Assembly: GCA_014655195.1 (NCBI GenBank)
Contig: BNBH01000006.1
Location: forward strand, 180,095 to 244,094
Length of the DNA stretch: 64,000 bases
Origin: Streptomyces cellulosae
GTDB taxonomy: Bacteria > Actinomycetota > Actinomycetes > Streptomycetales > Streptomycetaceae
Direction of reading: 5' to 3'
The notes under the pieces are model-generated. The model saw nothing but the letters and a program-made list of their open reading frames with translations, searched no databases and had not been told where the DNA came from. The position numbers and the translations under genes were made by a program. How positions within the stretch are numbered: position 1 is the stretch's first letter; every line of letters starts with the position of its first letter. Positions 34,807 through 42,541 of this stretch are shown here, piece by piece.

Positions 34807-35435
34807 GCCATGCCCCCGCCGGTGCAGGCGGCGCCCGGCTCGGGCGTCTGCTCACCCTGGACGTACTTGTCCAGGAACTGGTCCACCCGCGGGTCCGACG
34901 CCTTATCCACCTTGAGCTGGTGGCCCCAGGCGGTCAGGGCGATGGGCGAGGACTGGTCCTTGTAGGGGCTGAGGAACGAGTACGGGGTCTTGGTCACCTT
35001 CTCGGTCAGCGCCTTGACGTCGGCCTCGGCGGCCTTGTCGTTGTAGGTGATCCAGACCGCGCCGTGCTCCAGGGAGTGCACGGCGTTCTCCTCGTTCACC
35101 TCCTTTGTGTAGACCTCGGCGTCGCAGTTGAGCCAGACCGGGTGGTGGTCGCCGCCCGTGGCCGGGCTCATCGGGTAGTCGACCGGCTTCTGCACGTGGT
35201 TCTGGCTCAGGTCGGACCAGGTCTGCTCGCCCTTGACCGGGGCGGCCTTGGCCTTCTCCTTCTCGTTGGCGGTGTCGAGCAGGTACCAGCCGCCGCCGGC
35301 GACGCCGGCCAGTATCACGGCGGAGGCGGTGATCGCGAGAATTCGGTTGCGTCGGTCGCGGGCCTGCTCGGCTCGGCGCATTTCCGCGATGCGGGCCTTG
35401 CGGTCCGCGGTCTTGGCTTTCGGTTTCGAACCCAT
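34803..35435 (-). CDS. DUF3105 protein, membrane anchored
   Basis: 210 residues from ATG 35435 (GAAGGACAG upstream). A Lys/Arg-rich lead, a helix (about 38-58) and the DUF3105 domain: GGDHHPVWLNCDAEVY and VHSLEHGAVWITYN. The Cys and paired His could form a metal site. DUF3105 and DUF305 genes commonly pair in actinobacterial metal-resistance regions, as here. Biochemical role unknown. Confidence 0.88.
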   Translation of the reverse strand: MGSKPKAKTADRKARIAEMRRAEQARDRRNRILAITASAVILAGVAGGGWYLLDTANEKEKAKAAPVKGEQTWSDLSQNHVQKPVDYPMSPATGGDHHPVWLNCDAEVYTKEVNEENAVHSLEHGAVWITYNDKAAEADVKALTEKVTKTPYSFLSPYKDQSSPIALTAWGHQLKVDKASDPRVDQFLDKYVQGEQTPEPGAACTGGGMA

Positions 35436-35551
35436 GGTGTCTGTCCTTCTTTCGCCGGTCACCGAAAGGCGCGGCGGCGCTGCCGATCTGGGGATGGTCG
35501 TGTGCACGACGGCCGGAGCGGGCATGTGCGTACGCGCTCCGGCTGGGCGTG

Positions 35552-36007
35552 CTACACCCGCAGCACCTGCAGCTGATGAAGGTCCGGTGGTCGGGATGCC
35601 GGGCTGCCGCGGACAGCGGCCGTGACAGCCCGCACCGGCAAAGTCGCCGCGGCCATCTGCCCGGGAGCAGGTGCGGTGCACGGGCCGGAATGGGCCGAAC
35701 CGTCGTGGACTCCCGCAGGCAGGCCGCTGTCGCAGTGCCCGCTGCCGTTCTCTCGCGCGCACTCCTCACATGCGGCCCGGCCGCCCATGCCCGCCGTGGA
35801 GAGGCCGTGGTGGCCCCTGCTCGCGTGCGGGGCAGCAGGGCGTTCTGGTGCTATGCCCGCAGGCATCCGGGCGGCCATGGCGGTGCCGCACAGCAGGGTG
35901 GCGAAGGCCAGAACCGTCAGCACGACAGCCAGCAGCCGGGCGATCAGCCCCCGCGAATCGGGGCCGACGACGCGCGGCGGGCGAGGGAGTGAGGTCGTCA
36001 GCGCCAC
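35552..36007 (-). CDS. DUF6153-like exported protein, copy 2
   Basis: 151 residues from GTG 36007, overlapping the small gene upstream by 10 bases. A hydrophobic helix (LIARLLAVVLTVLAFATLL), a His/Cys-rich middle (SRGHHGLS, ACEECARENGSGHCD, HDGSAHSGPC) and the end PPDLHQLQVLRV, the same signature as at 27383. An exported metal-binding role is inferred from composition only. Confidence 0.55.
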   Translation of the reverse strand: MALTTSLPRPPRVVGPDSRGLIARLLAVVLTVLAFATLLCGTAMAARMPAGIAPERPAAPHASRGHHGLSTAGMGGRAACEECARENGSGHCDSGLPAGVHDGSAHSGPCTAPAPGQMAAATLPVRAVTAAVRGSPASRPPDLHQLQVLRV

Positions 36008-36213
36008 CGGGTGAGTCCGAAGAGCGCCAGCGCGATGCCGCCGACCTGCCCGTAGACGTGGTGGGGGTCGAAGGGGAGCACGACGAAGCCCAGCATGTTG
36101 CCGAGCAGGGTCGAGGCGAACAGTCCGGTCCCCAGGCCCAGCGCCGTCCACATGACGATCCGGTCCCGGCGGTGGGCCGCCTGCGGGTTCCTGGCCGTGG
36201 CGGGCTTGGACAT
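35998..36213 (-). CDS. Small membrane protein with LPFDPHH motif, paralogue of 21479
   Basis: 71 residues from ATG 36213, with GGGAG 9 bases upstream (the ATG at 36228 has no such site). Two helices with VLPFDPHHVYGQVGG between them and GLTRWR at the end. A CCTAA-N5-ATAGG site lies at 36231-36245. The pairing of FDPHH and DUF6153-like proteins is repeated loosely elsewhere in the window. Confidence 0.65.
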   Translation of the reverse strand: MSKPATARNPQAAHRRDRIVMWTALGLGTGLFASTLLGNMLGFVVLPFDPHHVYGQVGGIALALFGLTRWR

Positions 36214-36230
36214 GCGGGTAACTCCCATTA

Positions 36231-36245
36231 CCTAAGCTTCATAGG
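36231..36245. promoter_or_regulatory. CCTAA-N5-ATAGG candidate operator
   Basis: CCTAA-GCTTC-ATAGG, extended to ACCTAA...ATAGGT, 18 bases before the 36213 start. One mismatch from the perfect sites at 4618 and 32293. Confidence 0.5.
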
Positions 36246-36291
36246 TGATGGGAGTGAAGTTATCAGATGAAAGGGCCGGGCCCTGGGGTCA

Positions 36292-37272
36292 TCACGCAAG
36301 ACGCTCCGCACTGGCGACAGGGGCATCGGGCAGCGGGCAGGTGTTCATGCCGGTCGCGGCCACCGCGGGCTGGGCGGCCAGCACGACCGGCAGCGCCAGC
36401 GACGCGCCCGCCACCAGCGCCCCGGCCCAGATGGCTACGCGGTGCACCGGCCGCCGCGGGCCGAGCAGCCGCCGTACCCGGCCGGCCACCTGGCCGCCGG
36501 AGGCCGCAAGCGAGGCCGCCGGAACCCCTGCCCCGGCCAGCTCGACCAGCGCCCCGGCCAGGGTGAGCGAATCAGTACGGTCCGTCGCCTCGTCGTCGGC
36601 GGCCATCTCCACCAGCCGCCTCGTCTCCTCAGCCGCGGCACGGAACAGCCCAACGCGCGGGAAGGCCCGCTCCAGGGCCTCCGCAAAGGCAAGCACCAGG
36701 TGGTGGCGCTGGCGGATGTGCGCCCGCTCGTGGGCGATCACCGCGTCCAGCGCACGCGGCTCCAGCGCGGCCAGCGCCGCCGAGGTCAGCACGATCCGGT
36801 GCCCGGTGCCGGGCAGGCAGTACACCGCCGGGCGGTCGTCCTCCAGCACCGTCACGCCCAGATCGGGCCGCGCGCGACCGACCATCGCCAGCACTTCGGC
36901 GTGCCGACGCCGCTCGCGCCGCGCCCGCCACAGGGCCGCCGCAAGGCACCAGCCGACGCGGCCCGCTACCGCCAGGGCCAGCACCGTGCCGGTGGCGGCC
37001 ACCAGCGCGCCGCCGGGTGCGGCGTACTGCGCGCGCAGTGCCATCACGCACGCGTGCAGCATGTCGGCCAGGTTGCCGCTGACCGGCACGGTCGGCACGG
37101 CCAGGGCGAGCCCAGCCAGCGCGACCGAGACGACGACCGTGACCGTGGCCGCCTGCCACGCCCAGATGGCCAGCCGGGGCGCCCTCGCCGCCCAGCCGGT
37201 ACGGGTCAGCAGTACCGGGGCAAGGGTGCCGACCAGGGCGGCGTAGCCGAGCAGCAGGATCGCGACCCTCAT
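36292..37272 (-). CDS. M56-family (BlaR1-like) membrane metalloprotease
   Basis: 326 residues from ATG 37272, 6 bases after GGAGG, overlapping the blaI stop. Four helices and the zinc site AVIAHERAHIRQRHH (HExxH), with ETRRLVEMAADDEAT as the third-ligand region. M56 proteases cleave BlaI-type repressors in response to a signal. The C-terminal 70 residues form one more helix and a short outer tail with a Cys, not a penicillin-binding sensor, so the signal is not a beta-lactam; copper is possible. Confidence 0.88.
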   Translation of the reverse strand: MRVAILLLGYAALVGTLAPVLLTRTGWAARAPRLAIWAWQAATVTVVVSVALAGLALAVPTVPVSGNLADMLHACVMALRAQYAAPGGALVAATGTVLALAVAGRVGWCLAAALWRARRERRRHAEVLAMVGRARPDLGVTVLEDDRPAVYCLPGTGHRIVLTSAALAALEPRALDAVIAHERAHIRQRHHLVLAFAEALERAFPRVGLFRAAAEETRRLVEMAADDEATDRTDSLTLAGALVELAGAGVPAASLAASGGQVAGRVRRLLGPRRPVHRVAIWAGALVAGASLALPVVLAAQPAVAATGMNTCPLPDAPVASAERLA

Positions 37273-37643
37273 CACCGGCCTCCTTCGCGGCGCACCGCGA
37301 GGGCTGCCCGCAGCTCGCTGAGCTCGGCGTCGTCCAGCTCGTCGAACAGCCGCACCAGCGTCGCGGTCCGGTCGGCGCCGGTCGCCCAGACCTGGTCGAT
37401 CAGCGACGCCGCGTACTCCTCGCGGTCCTTCGTGGCCTGGTAGCGGAAGGCCCGGCCGTCCTTCGCCCGGGACAGCCAGCTCTTGCGGTGCAGGATCTCC
37501 ATCACCGTCTGCACCGTGTTGTAGGCCAGCGGCTGCGGCCGGTCACGGTTGAGCTGCTCCAGCACCTCGCGCACCGTCAGCGGGGCCCCCGAGGCCCACA
37601 CCACGTCCATGATCGCCTGCTCCAGCTCGCCGAACCCTCGCAT
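37272..37643 (-). CDS. blaI: BlaI/MecI/CopY-family repressor
   Basis: 123 residues from ATG 37643 (TGGAGGGAGG upstream). Winged helix: GELEQAIMDVVWASG, TVREVLEQLNRD, AYNTVQTVMEILHRKSWL, RAFRYQATKDREEYAAS. It should repress its own operon and be removed by the M56 protease. The family includes the copper repressor CopY. A CCTAA half-site at 37668 and related sites upstream of sco1, ccdA and the ZIP gene suggest a regulon. Confidence 0.88.
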   Translation of the reverse strand: MRGFGELEQAIMDVVWASGAPLTVREVLEQLNRDRPQPLAYNTVQTVMEILHRKSWLSRAKDGRAFRYQATKDREEYAASLIDQVWATGADRTATLVRLFDELDDAELSELRAALAVRREGGR

Positions 37644-37667
37644 CCCGGCCGCCTCCCTCCACGAAAA

Positions 37668-37682
37668 CCTAAGCGCCATCGT
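37668..37682. promoter_or_regulatory. CCTAA half-site before blaI
   Basis: CCTAA-GCGCC-ATCGT matches the left half of the 5-5-5 motif and part of the right; it lies 25 bases before the start, where autoregulation would be expected. Confidence 0.4.
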
Positions 37683-37744
37683 ACGTGCCGCCCACAGGCA
37701 GCCGCCCAGGTCCACCGGCGCTCCGGCACACGCTTTGGCCCCGG

Positions 37745-38461
37745 TCACCGTGCCGCCTCCACCACATGCAGGTAGCCCTGACCCGACACCGGGCGCAGCG
37801 CCAGCCGGTGATGGAAGAGATCATCGAGGAAGACCGGCACCTGGTGATAACAGAACACCGAGGCCGCCACCCCCGCGATCCGCGGCGTGTCCAGGAACAG
37901 CGGCAGCTCGGCCAGGAAATACCGCACCGCGACCCGCAGCTGCTCGCCCGTCGGCGCCTGCCCGGCGGGAAGACGCCGCTCCAGCGTCTAGGCCGACGCC
38001 TCCAGACAGGCCCGGGCGAACGCCTGATCCTCCCGGTAACGCCGCTCGACCAGCTCCAGCAGCTGCCCGTACGCGGCGTTCTCCGTCAGCGCCTGTCCGT
38101 CGAGGAGGTACCGCTCCGGCTCGGAAACCCCGATTCCGGACAGCGCGCGTGTGATCTTGTTGCGTACGTACTGGCCCTGGCGGCGCGCCTTCCAGGCCGC
38201 CCTGTCCGGCGCATAGCCCAACGCCCGCAGGGTGTGAACCGCGGCGGTGTCCGGGACGAAGAAATGCACGCGCTCGAAGGTGCCCAGCGCCCAGCGCGCC
38301 AGGGATGCGACCCGCTCGGCGGAGAAATGACTGTTGAACGGGCTGATCCCCAGGCATGCGTGGCCGCGGTCGGCGAAGGCCGCCTGGCAGCGGACGGTCA
38401 GCGGTCTTGCAGAGAACGGCTCGACGGCCTCGGAAGCCGAGGCAGAGAAGGATTCGGGCAT
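37745..38461 (-). pseudogene. tRNA-dependent cyclodipeptide synthase interrupted by one in-frame TAG
   Basis: From ATG 38461 (GGGGAG, 6 bases upstream) the frame has 239 codons, close to the 239 residues of AlbC, except that codon 158 (37990-37988) is TAG. The N-terminal part has the catalytic-Ser region LGISPFNSHFS and RVHFFVPDTAA; after the TAG, in the same frame, come RYFLAELPLFLDTP and FCYHQVPVFLDD with the expected Tyr, Glu and Tyr. The enzyme joins two aminoacyl-tRNAs into a diketopiperazine. The TAG separates the catalytic residues, so it is dead unless read through. No AlbA/B or P450 tailoring genes are nearby. Confidence 0.75.
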
Positions 38462-38601
38462 CGCGGACTCCCCGTATGCGGCGGAACAATGGGCCTGAGG
38501 AGCGAGTGGCCTTGGATGCAGGCAGGGGCGGACCCGGCGCGTCAGCTCACGCGCACGACCGGCCGGAACCCCCGCAGCAACACCAAGGCGTCGCAGACGC
38601 C

Positions 38602-38988
38602 CTACGTACGGATCACGCTCAGCTGATAGGAGCCGGGCGACTTGGCCGGATTCCACTGCCGTCCCCCACGGGACCGCGCCGCCGCGAGCAAGGGCAGCAG
38701 GAGCGGGGCGGCGCCAAGCACCGGCGTCGGGATGTGAGGGACCTGCTCGACACGCAAGTCGGGGCAGTGGTCGTCATCGGACGCACAGGAATGCCCCGAC
38801 ATATCAGCTGCCCCGTGGGCGGAAAGGGACGAGAAGGCGAAGCCCTCCGCATGGTCACGGTCGGAGTGCTCCGCTACCACGGCCACGGCGGCACTAGGGG
38901 ATGACAGCGCCCCAGAAACGCAGCCCACCAGCAGCAGCGCCACCAGCACTCCGAAGAGCCGGCGGATCACAACTGTGCGGCGCGGCAT
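38602..38988 (-). CDS. DUF6153-like exported protein, copy 3 (diverged)
   Basis: 128 residues from ATG 38988. Signal helix (LFGVLVALLLVGCVSGAL), a His/Asp/Cys-rich middle (EHSDRDHAEG, MSGHSCASDDDHC) and the end SYQLSVIRT, a looser version of the C-terminal signature at 27383 and 35552. Membership is less sure. It precedes the cyclodipeptide synthase in the same direction, 140 bases away. Confidence 0.5.
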   Translation of the reverse strand: MPRRTVVIRRLFGVLVALLLVGCVSGALSSPSAAVAVVAEHSDRDHAEGFAFSSLSAHGAADMSGHSCASDDDHCPDLRVEQVPHIPTPVLGAAPLLLPLLAAARSRGGRQWNPAKSPGSYQLSVIRT

Positions 38989-39135
38989 GCCACGACCGTA
39001 CGCACGCCCCCTCGGCCGTGCCTGCCGCAACACCACCCGATCACCCAGACGACGGACAAGCCCCCGGCTGCAAGGCCGCTCTGCCGCAGGCCGTCGTCAT
39101 GCCACCGCGGCCGGACGCCGCCGCGTCCGCGCCGT

Positions 39136-39165
39136 CCCGCTGCCCTCGCCAGCGAGGGCAGCGGG
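39136..39165 (-). terminator. Perfect 14-base hairpin after the membrane gene at 39194
   Basis: The stem CCCGCTGCCCTCGC pairs with GCGAGGGCAGCGGG around a 2-base CA loop. It lies 28-58 bases beyond the stop at 39194 in the transcription direction and separates the mer-linked operon from the DUF6153/CDPS genes. Confidence 0.65.
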
Positions 39166-39193
39166 CGTGGTGCTGCTGGCGATCAGCAAGCTC

Positions 39194-40084
39194 TCACTCC
39201 GACGCGAGCGTGTCCCCGGCGGCCCGCGGGCAAGGCAGGAACGGTCCGACCGGTCCGCCGCGCGGCTGGCTCCGCGTCAGGTCGCCGTGCCCGGCGAGCA
39301 GCACCGCCATGCGGTGGCCGACGATGCGCCGGGCACGCGAGACGCCGACTGGCCTCATGTGGGCTGTCGTGGTGCGGCGGGTCAGCAGTTCGGGCAGCAG
39401 GCCGCGGTGACGGGCCATGGCGTGGGTGACGGCCGCCAGGGCCAGGCCCATCGCCAGGTGGGCGAGCAGGGTGACCAGGTAATAGGCGTTGAAGACGGTG
39501 TCGTACTTGTCGAGGCCGAAGGGGCCGAACTGCTTCTCCATCGGGGGCAGGGTCATCATGCCGGTCTCGACGAACAGGACCGCGTACAGCACGGGGCCCC
39601 ACCAGCGGGTGCGGCCGAAGACGATGGAGTAGACGAGGGCGAAGGAGATGCCGTTGAACAGGTGGTAGACCGCGCCCAGGGTGTAGCTGAGGGCGGTGGG
39701 GTCGGCCATCGGCTTGGCGCCGGTGATGAGGTTGCCGAACATGGTGGGCGAGTCCGGCAGGTAGCCCAGGTGCACCCCGGCGATGCGGACGGCGTCCAGG
39801 GCGAGGGTGAGGGCGATGCCGCCGACGACGCCGACGGCGATCCGGTCCTGCAGTCGTTCCAGGCCGGTGACGCGGGCGTAGAGGTAGACGGCGGCGACGA
39901 TGGCCATGCCGGGCACACCGACGGCCCAGAACAGCACCGGCATGGAGAACCAGCCGGCGGTGGCCGTCACGATGAGCAGCGAGGAGATCCCGCCCGCGAC
40001 CAGGGCGAGCAGGGTCAAAGCGGTCTCGGCCCCGGTCGCACCTGGGGTGGACCGGAGAGTGGGGGTGGTGGGTGCGGTGGACAC
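39194..40084 (-). CDS. Six-helix membrane protein of unknown function
   Basis: 296 residues. Six membrane helices (for example GISSLLIVTATAGWF, LSYTLGAVYHLFNGISF, YYLVTLLAHLAMGLALA) and scattered His/Met (VYHLFNG, MTLPPMEKQFG, HAMARH). The last 65 residues are a basic, low-complexity tail that differs in style and may be extended beyond the ancestral stop. It lies 123 bases after the CcdA gene and is probably in the same operon. I do not recognise the family; a heme or copper role is suggested only by His/Met content. Confidence 0.6.
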   Translation of the reverse strand: MSTAPTTPTLRSTPGATGAETALTLLALVAGGISSLLIVTATAGWFSMPVLFWAVGVPGMAIVAAVYLYARVTGLERLQDRIAVGVVGGIALTLALDAVRIAGVHLGYLPDSPTMFGNLITGAKPMADPTALSYTLGAVYHLFNGISFALVYSIVFGRTRWWGPVLYAVLFVETGMMTLPPMEKQFGPFGLDKYDTVFNAYYLVTLLAHLAMGLALAAVTHAMARHRGLLPELLTRRTTTAHMRPVGVSRARRIVGHRMAVLLAGHGDLTRSQPRGGPVGPFLPCPRAAGDTLASE

Positions 40085-40207
40085 GGGGGATCCTCCGGAA
40101 CAGAGGGAGCGGTGTGGGTTGTCGTATGCAGGGAAGCCGCAGGCGTGGTGCTGCGGTTGCCCGCTTCGGGTGCTCGCCCCACGGAGGGGGTTCCTGGGGC
40201 GGCGGGC

Positions 40208-41173
40208 TCAGCAGCAGTGACCGCCGGGGCGGTCCCGGTCGCGGGTGGGGTCGTCGGGGACGGGCTGCGGGGCCGGCTCGGAGGCGCAGCGGTCCGGGGC
40301 GGGGCCGGAGGCCGGGATGGTGGCGTGCCGGCCGGGGGCGGTGCGGGTGTGCAGGCGGTGGCGGATGGCCAGTGCGGCCACCAGCAGGACCGCTGCGGCG
40401 GCAAGGGCGGTGACGAGGGTGGTCCGGCCCTGGAGCCAGGTGGAGACGGTGGCGGAGAATTGGTTCAGGGCGCCGCCGCTGGGGGTGGCGGTGGCGCCGG
40501 TGGCGGCCGGGTACCAGTACCAGGCCAGGTAGGCGCCCGTCAGAACCAGTACGGCGGCGGTGATACGCGGCCCGTAGCGGGCCAGCGCGGTGATCTTCCG
40601 GGTCAGTGCGGCGCCTGCGGCCGCGGTCGTGATCGAGATCAGCAGCAGGACCGTGGCGGAGCCGGCCGCGTAGGCGGCGAACACCGCGAGCAGTCCGGCG
40701 TAGTCGGCACTCGCCTGGGCCTGGGCGATGACGGCCAGCAGCACGCCGAAGGTGCACGACAGGGACGCGGCGGCGTACCCGATGCCGAAGGCCAGCATGC
40801 GCCGTACGGTCGGCGGGCCCGCGGCACTACGGCGGGTGGCACCGGGCAGCCGCAGACCCACGGTGCGGCCGGTCAGCATCACCCCGCCGAGCAGCAGCAG
40901 GACGACCCCGGTGGCGAGCCCGAGCCAGGGTGCCGCTTCGATGAGGGCGCGGGCTCCCGCGCTGATGACGAGCCCGGATGCGGCCAGGGTGCCGGCGAAG
41001 CCGAGCGTCACCGCGGCGCCGGAGCGCAGCGCGCGGGCCAGCCGCAGGGGCATAGGCGAGGTGTCCGCGTCGCCGAGTGCGTAGGTGATCCAGGCGGGCA
41101 GCAGCGCGAACCCGCAGGGGTTCACCGGCGCGATCATCCCGGCGGCGAAGGCCAGGGCGAGCAGGCCGTTCAC
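40208..41173 (-). CDS. CcdA-like membrane protein of mer locus 1
   Basis: 321 residues from GTG 41173, overlapping the thiol lipoprotein stop (GTGA). CcdA signature APVNPCGFALLPAW with a second Cys in SLSCTFGVLL, six helices, then a tail ending GGHCC. Its closest relative in the window is at 59783, in the same gene order. In Streptomyces lividans the mer operon has a fourth gene (orfIV) of this position; I infer it reduces the lipoprotein outside the membrane or moves mercury. The CC tail may bind metal. Confidence 0.78.
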   Translation of the reverse strand: MNGLLALAFAAGMIAPVNPCGFALLPAWITYALGDADTSPMPLRLARALRSGAAVTLGFAGTLAASGLVISAGARALIEAAPWLGLATGVVLLLLGGVMLTGRTVGLRLPGATRRSAAGPPTVRRMLAFGIGYAAASLSCTFGVLLAVIAQAQASADYAGLLAVFAAYAAGSATVLLLISITTAAAGAALTRKITALARYGPRITAAVLVLTGAYLAWYWYPAATGATATPSGGALNQFSATVSTWLQGRTTLVTALAAAAVLLVAALAIRHRLHTRTAPGRHATIPASGPAPDRCASEPAPQPVPDDPTRDRDRPGGHCC

Positions 41174-41712
41174 GTGGTCTTCGCCTTCGTCAGGGCTGCG
41201 GCGATCTTCTCGGCCGAGGGGTCGGTGGCCTTGAAGGTGACCTTGCCGGCCGGGTCGACGACGACCAGGGTGGACAGGGCGCTCACGCCGTAGGCGCGGG
41301 TGAGGGCGGCGTCCTGGTCGACAGCGACGGGCAGGTGGGCGGCGTCGGCGTACCGCAGAAACTCAAGGATGGCCTGCTCGGAGTCGCCGGGGTTCATGTC
41401 CACGGCGAGAACGTCGGCCTTGTCGCCGACCGTGTCGGTGGCCCGGGCCAGGGACTTCATGCCCTCGGCGCAGGAGCTGCAGCCTGGCGTGAAGAAGAAC
41501 AGGCCGATCGGCTTGTCGCCCGGCACCTTGATCTTTTTGTTGTCGACAGTCGTCACTTCGGTGCCGTTCTCCTGCGTCGGACTGCCGGCCGCGCTGGTGG
41601 GGGTGCTCTTGACGGTCGCGGTGTTGTCGGTGCCGCAGGCGGTGACGGTCGCAGCGAGCACAGTGGCCACGACGAGAGTGAGGGCGGTTCGGCGGGGAAG
41701 GGAGGGAGTCAT
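41170..41712 (-). CDS. Thioredoxin-like thiol lipoprotein (MerP-position) of mer locus 1
   Basis: 180 residues from ATG 41712, overlapping the upstream TGA. Lipobox VTAC near residue 26; a thioredoxin-like fold with FFTPGCSSCAEGM (CxxC), DMNPGDS and the cis-Pro region ALSTLVVVDPAGK. It is the paralogue of the protein at 59211. It sits where merP lies in the S. lividans mer operon. Either it binds Hg2+ outside, like MerP, or it repairs thiols with the adjacent CcdA. Confidence 0.75.
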   Translation of the reverse strand: MTPSLPRRTALTLVVATVLAATVTACGTDNTATVKSTPTSAAGSPTQENGTEVTTVDNKKIKVPGDKPIGLFFFTPGCSSCAEGMKSLARATDTVGDKADVLAVDMNPGDSEQAILEFLRYADAAHLPVAVDQDAALTRAYGVSALSTLVVVDPAGKVTFKATDPSAEKIAAALTKAKTT

Positions 41713-42017
41713 CAGGAGCGGAGGTCTTCCTGGTCGGCGGGGTTCTCGGCCGTCTTGGCGGGCGGGCAGCAGGCATCGCGACCGGAGCGGCGGCGGCGGA
41801 CGATCACGGTGATCGCGGCGGCCACCAGTACGACCGCGGCGGCGATCAACCATGGGTTGCCCAGGGCTCCGCCGATTCCGGCGAGCGCGCCGGCGGCGAT
41901 CAGGACGGGCAGGGCGCAGCAGGCGATCATCAGCAGGGCGATGCCGAACCCGGCCACGGCCGTGCCGGCGCCGGAGTGCTCCTTGGTGCGGCCGGGGGGC
42001 CGGTGGGTGGCAGGCAT
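41712..42017 (-). CDS. merT: MerT-like small mercury-transport membrane protein, locus 1
   Basis: 101 residues, two helices. The first has LLMIACCALPVLIAAGALAG with the vicinal Cys pair expected in MerT-type transporters, and the cytoplasmic tail ends GRDACCPP, a second Cys pair. Such proteins bring Hg2+ in for reduction by MerA. Relatives lie at 55760 and 58780. It follows the ArsR-type merR in one operon. Confidence 0.75.
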   Translation of the reverse strand: MPATHRPPGRTKEHSGAGTAVAGFGIALLMIACCALPVLIAAGALAGIGGALGNPWLIAAAVVLVAAAITVIVRRRRSGRDACCPPAKTAENPADQEDLRS

Positions 42018-42039
42018 GGGCGGACTCTCCTCGCGGCTC

Positions 42040-42420
42040 TCAGCCCTGGTTGTCGGGGATGCGGGTGCAGCAGGTCAGGGCGGTGGCGTTGTCCGCGGCG
42101 AGCGAGCGGGCCAGCACGATCAGGTCCGCGACGCGGGGGTCGCCCAGGGAGTAGCGCAGCTTCTTGCCGTCCCGGCGGGCGGTCACATAGCCGCAGTCCA
42201 CCAGGCAGGAGAGGTGGACGGAGACTCTGGGCTGGGAGATTCCGGCGTACTCGACGCACTCGGCGGAGGTGCGTTCCCCGCGCAGGATGAACTCCAGCAG
42301 CTTCAGCCGGGTCGGGTCGGACAGGGCGCGGAAGAACTTCGCCACCGTGTCGAGATGGGTGCACGGCACCTCATCGGCCGCCGGGCCGGTGGACATGTGG
42401 GTGGTAAGGCGCTGGGGCAT
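42040..42420 (-). CDS. merR: ArsR-family mercury regulator (S. lividans MerR type), locus 1
   Basis: 126 residues from ATG 42420 (GGAGGCC, 8 bases upstream). Winged helix with FFRALSDPTRLKLLEFIL, GISQPRVSVHLSCLVDCGYV and GKKLRYSLGDPR. Cys residues cluster at EVPCTHLD, SAECVEY, LSCLVDC and TCCTRIP, suitable for Hg2+. Although called MerR in Streptomyces, it is of the ArsR fold. It is divergent from merA and flanked by the paired operators. Confidence 0.85.
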   Translation of the reverse strand: MPQRLTTHMSTGPAADEVPCTHLDTVAKFFRALSDPTRLKLLEFILRGERTSAECVEYAGISQPRVSVHLSCLVDCGYVTARRDGKKLRYSLGDPRVADLIVLARSLAADNATALTCCTRIPDNQG

Positions 42421-42443
42421 ACGGATGGCCTCCACAACTGGAA

Positions 42444-42498
42444 CTATTCGCCTGACCGCATAGTATGGTGGCAGTGAGCAATTCGGCAAGGCGTATAG
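42444..42498. promoter_or_regulatory. Divergent mer promoter with two 20-bp operators, locus 1
   Basis: Site A is CTATTCG-CCTGAC-CGCATAG (42444-42463) and site B CAATTCG-GCAAGG-CGTATAG (42479-42498). The same two sites with the same order appear at 55270-55324 and 58319-58373. They lie between merR and merA and overlap a likely -10 (TACTAT on the merR strand). Confidence 0.7.
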
Positions 42499-42541
42499 GA
42501 AATGGCCTGGAATCCCAGGCTCCGCGCGAGGAGGCAGCCCT

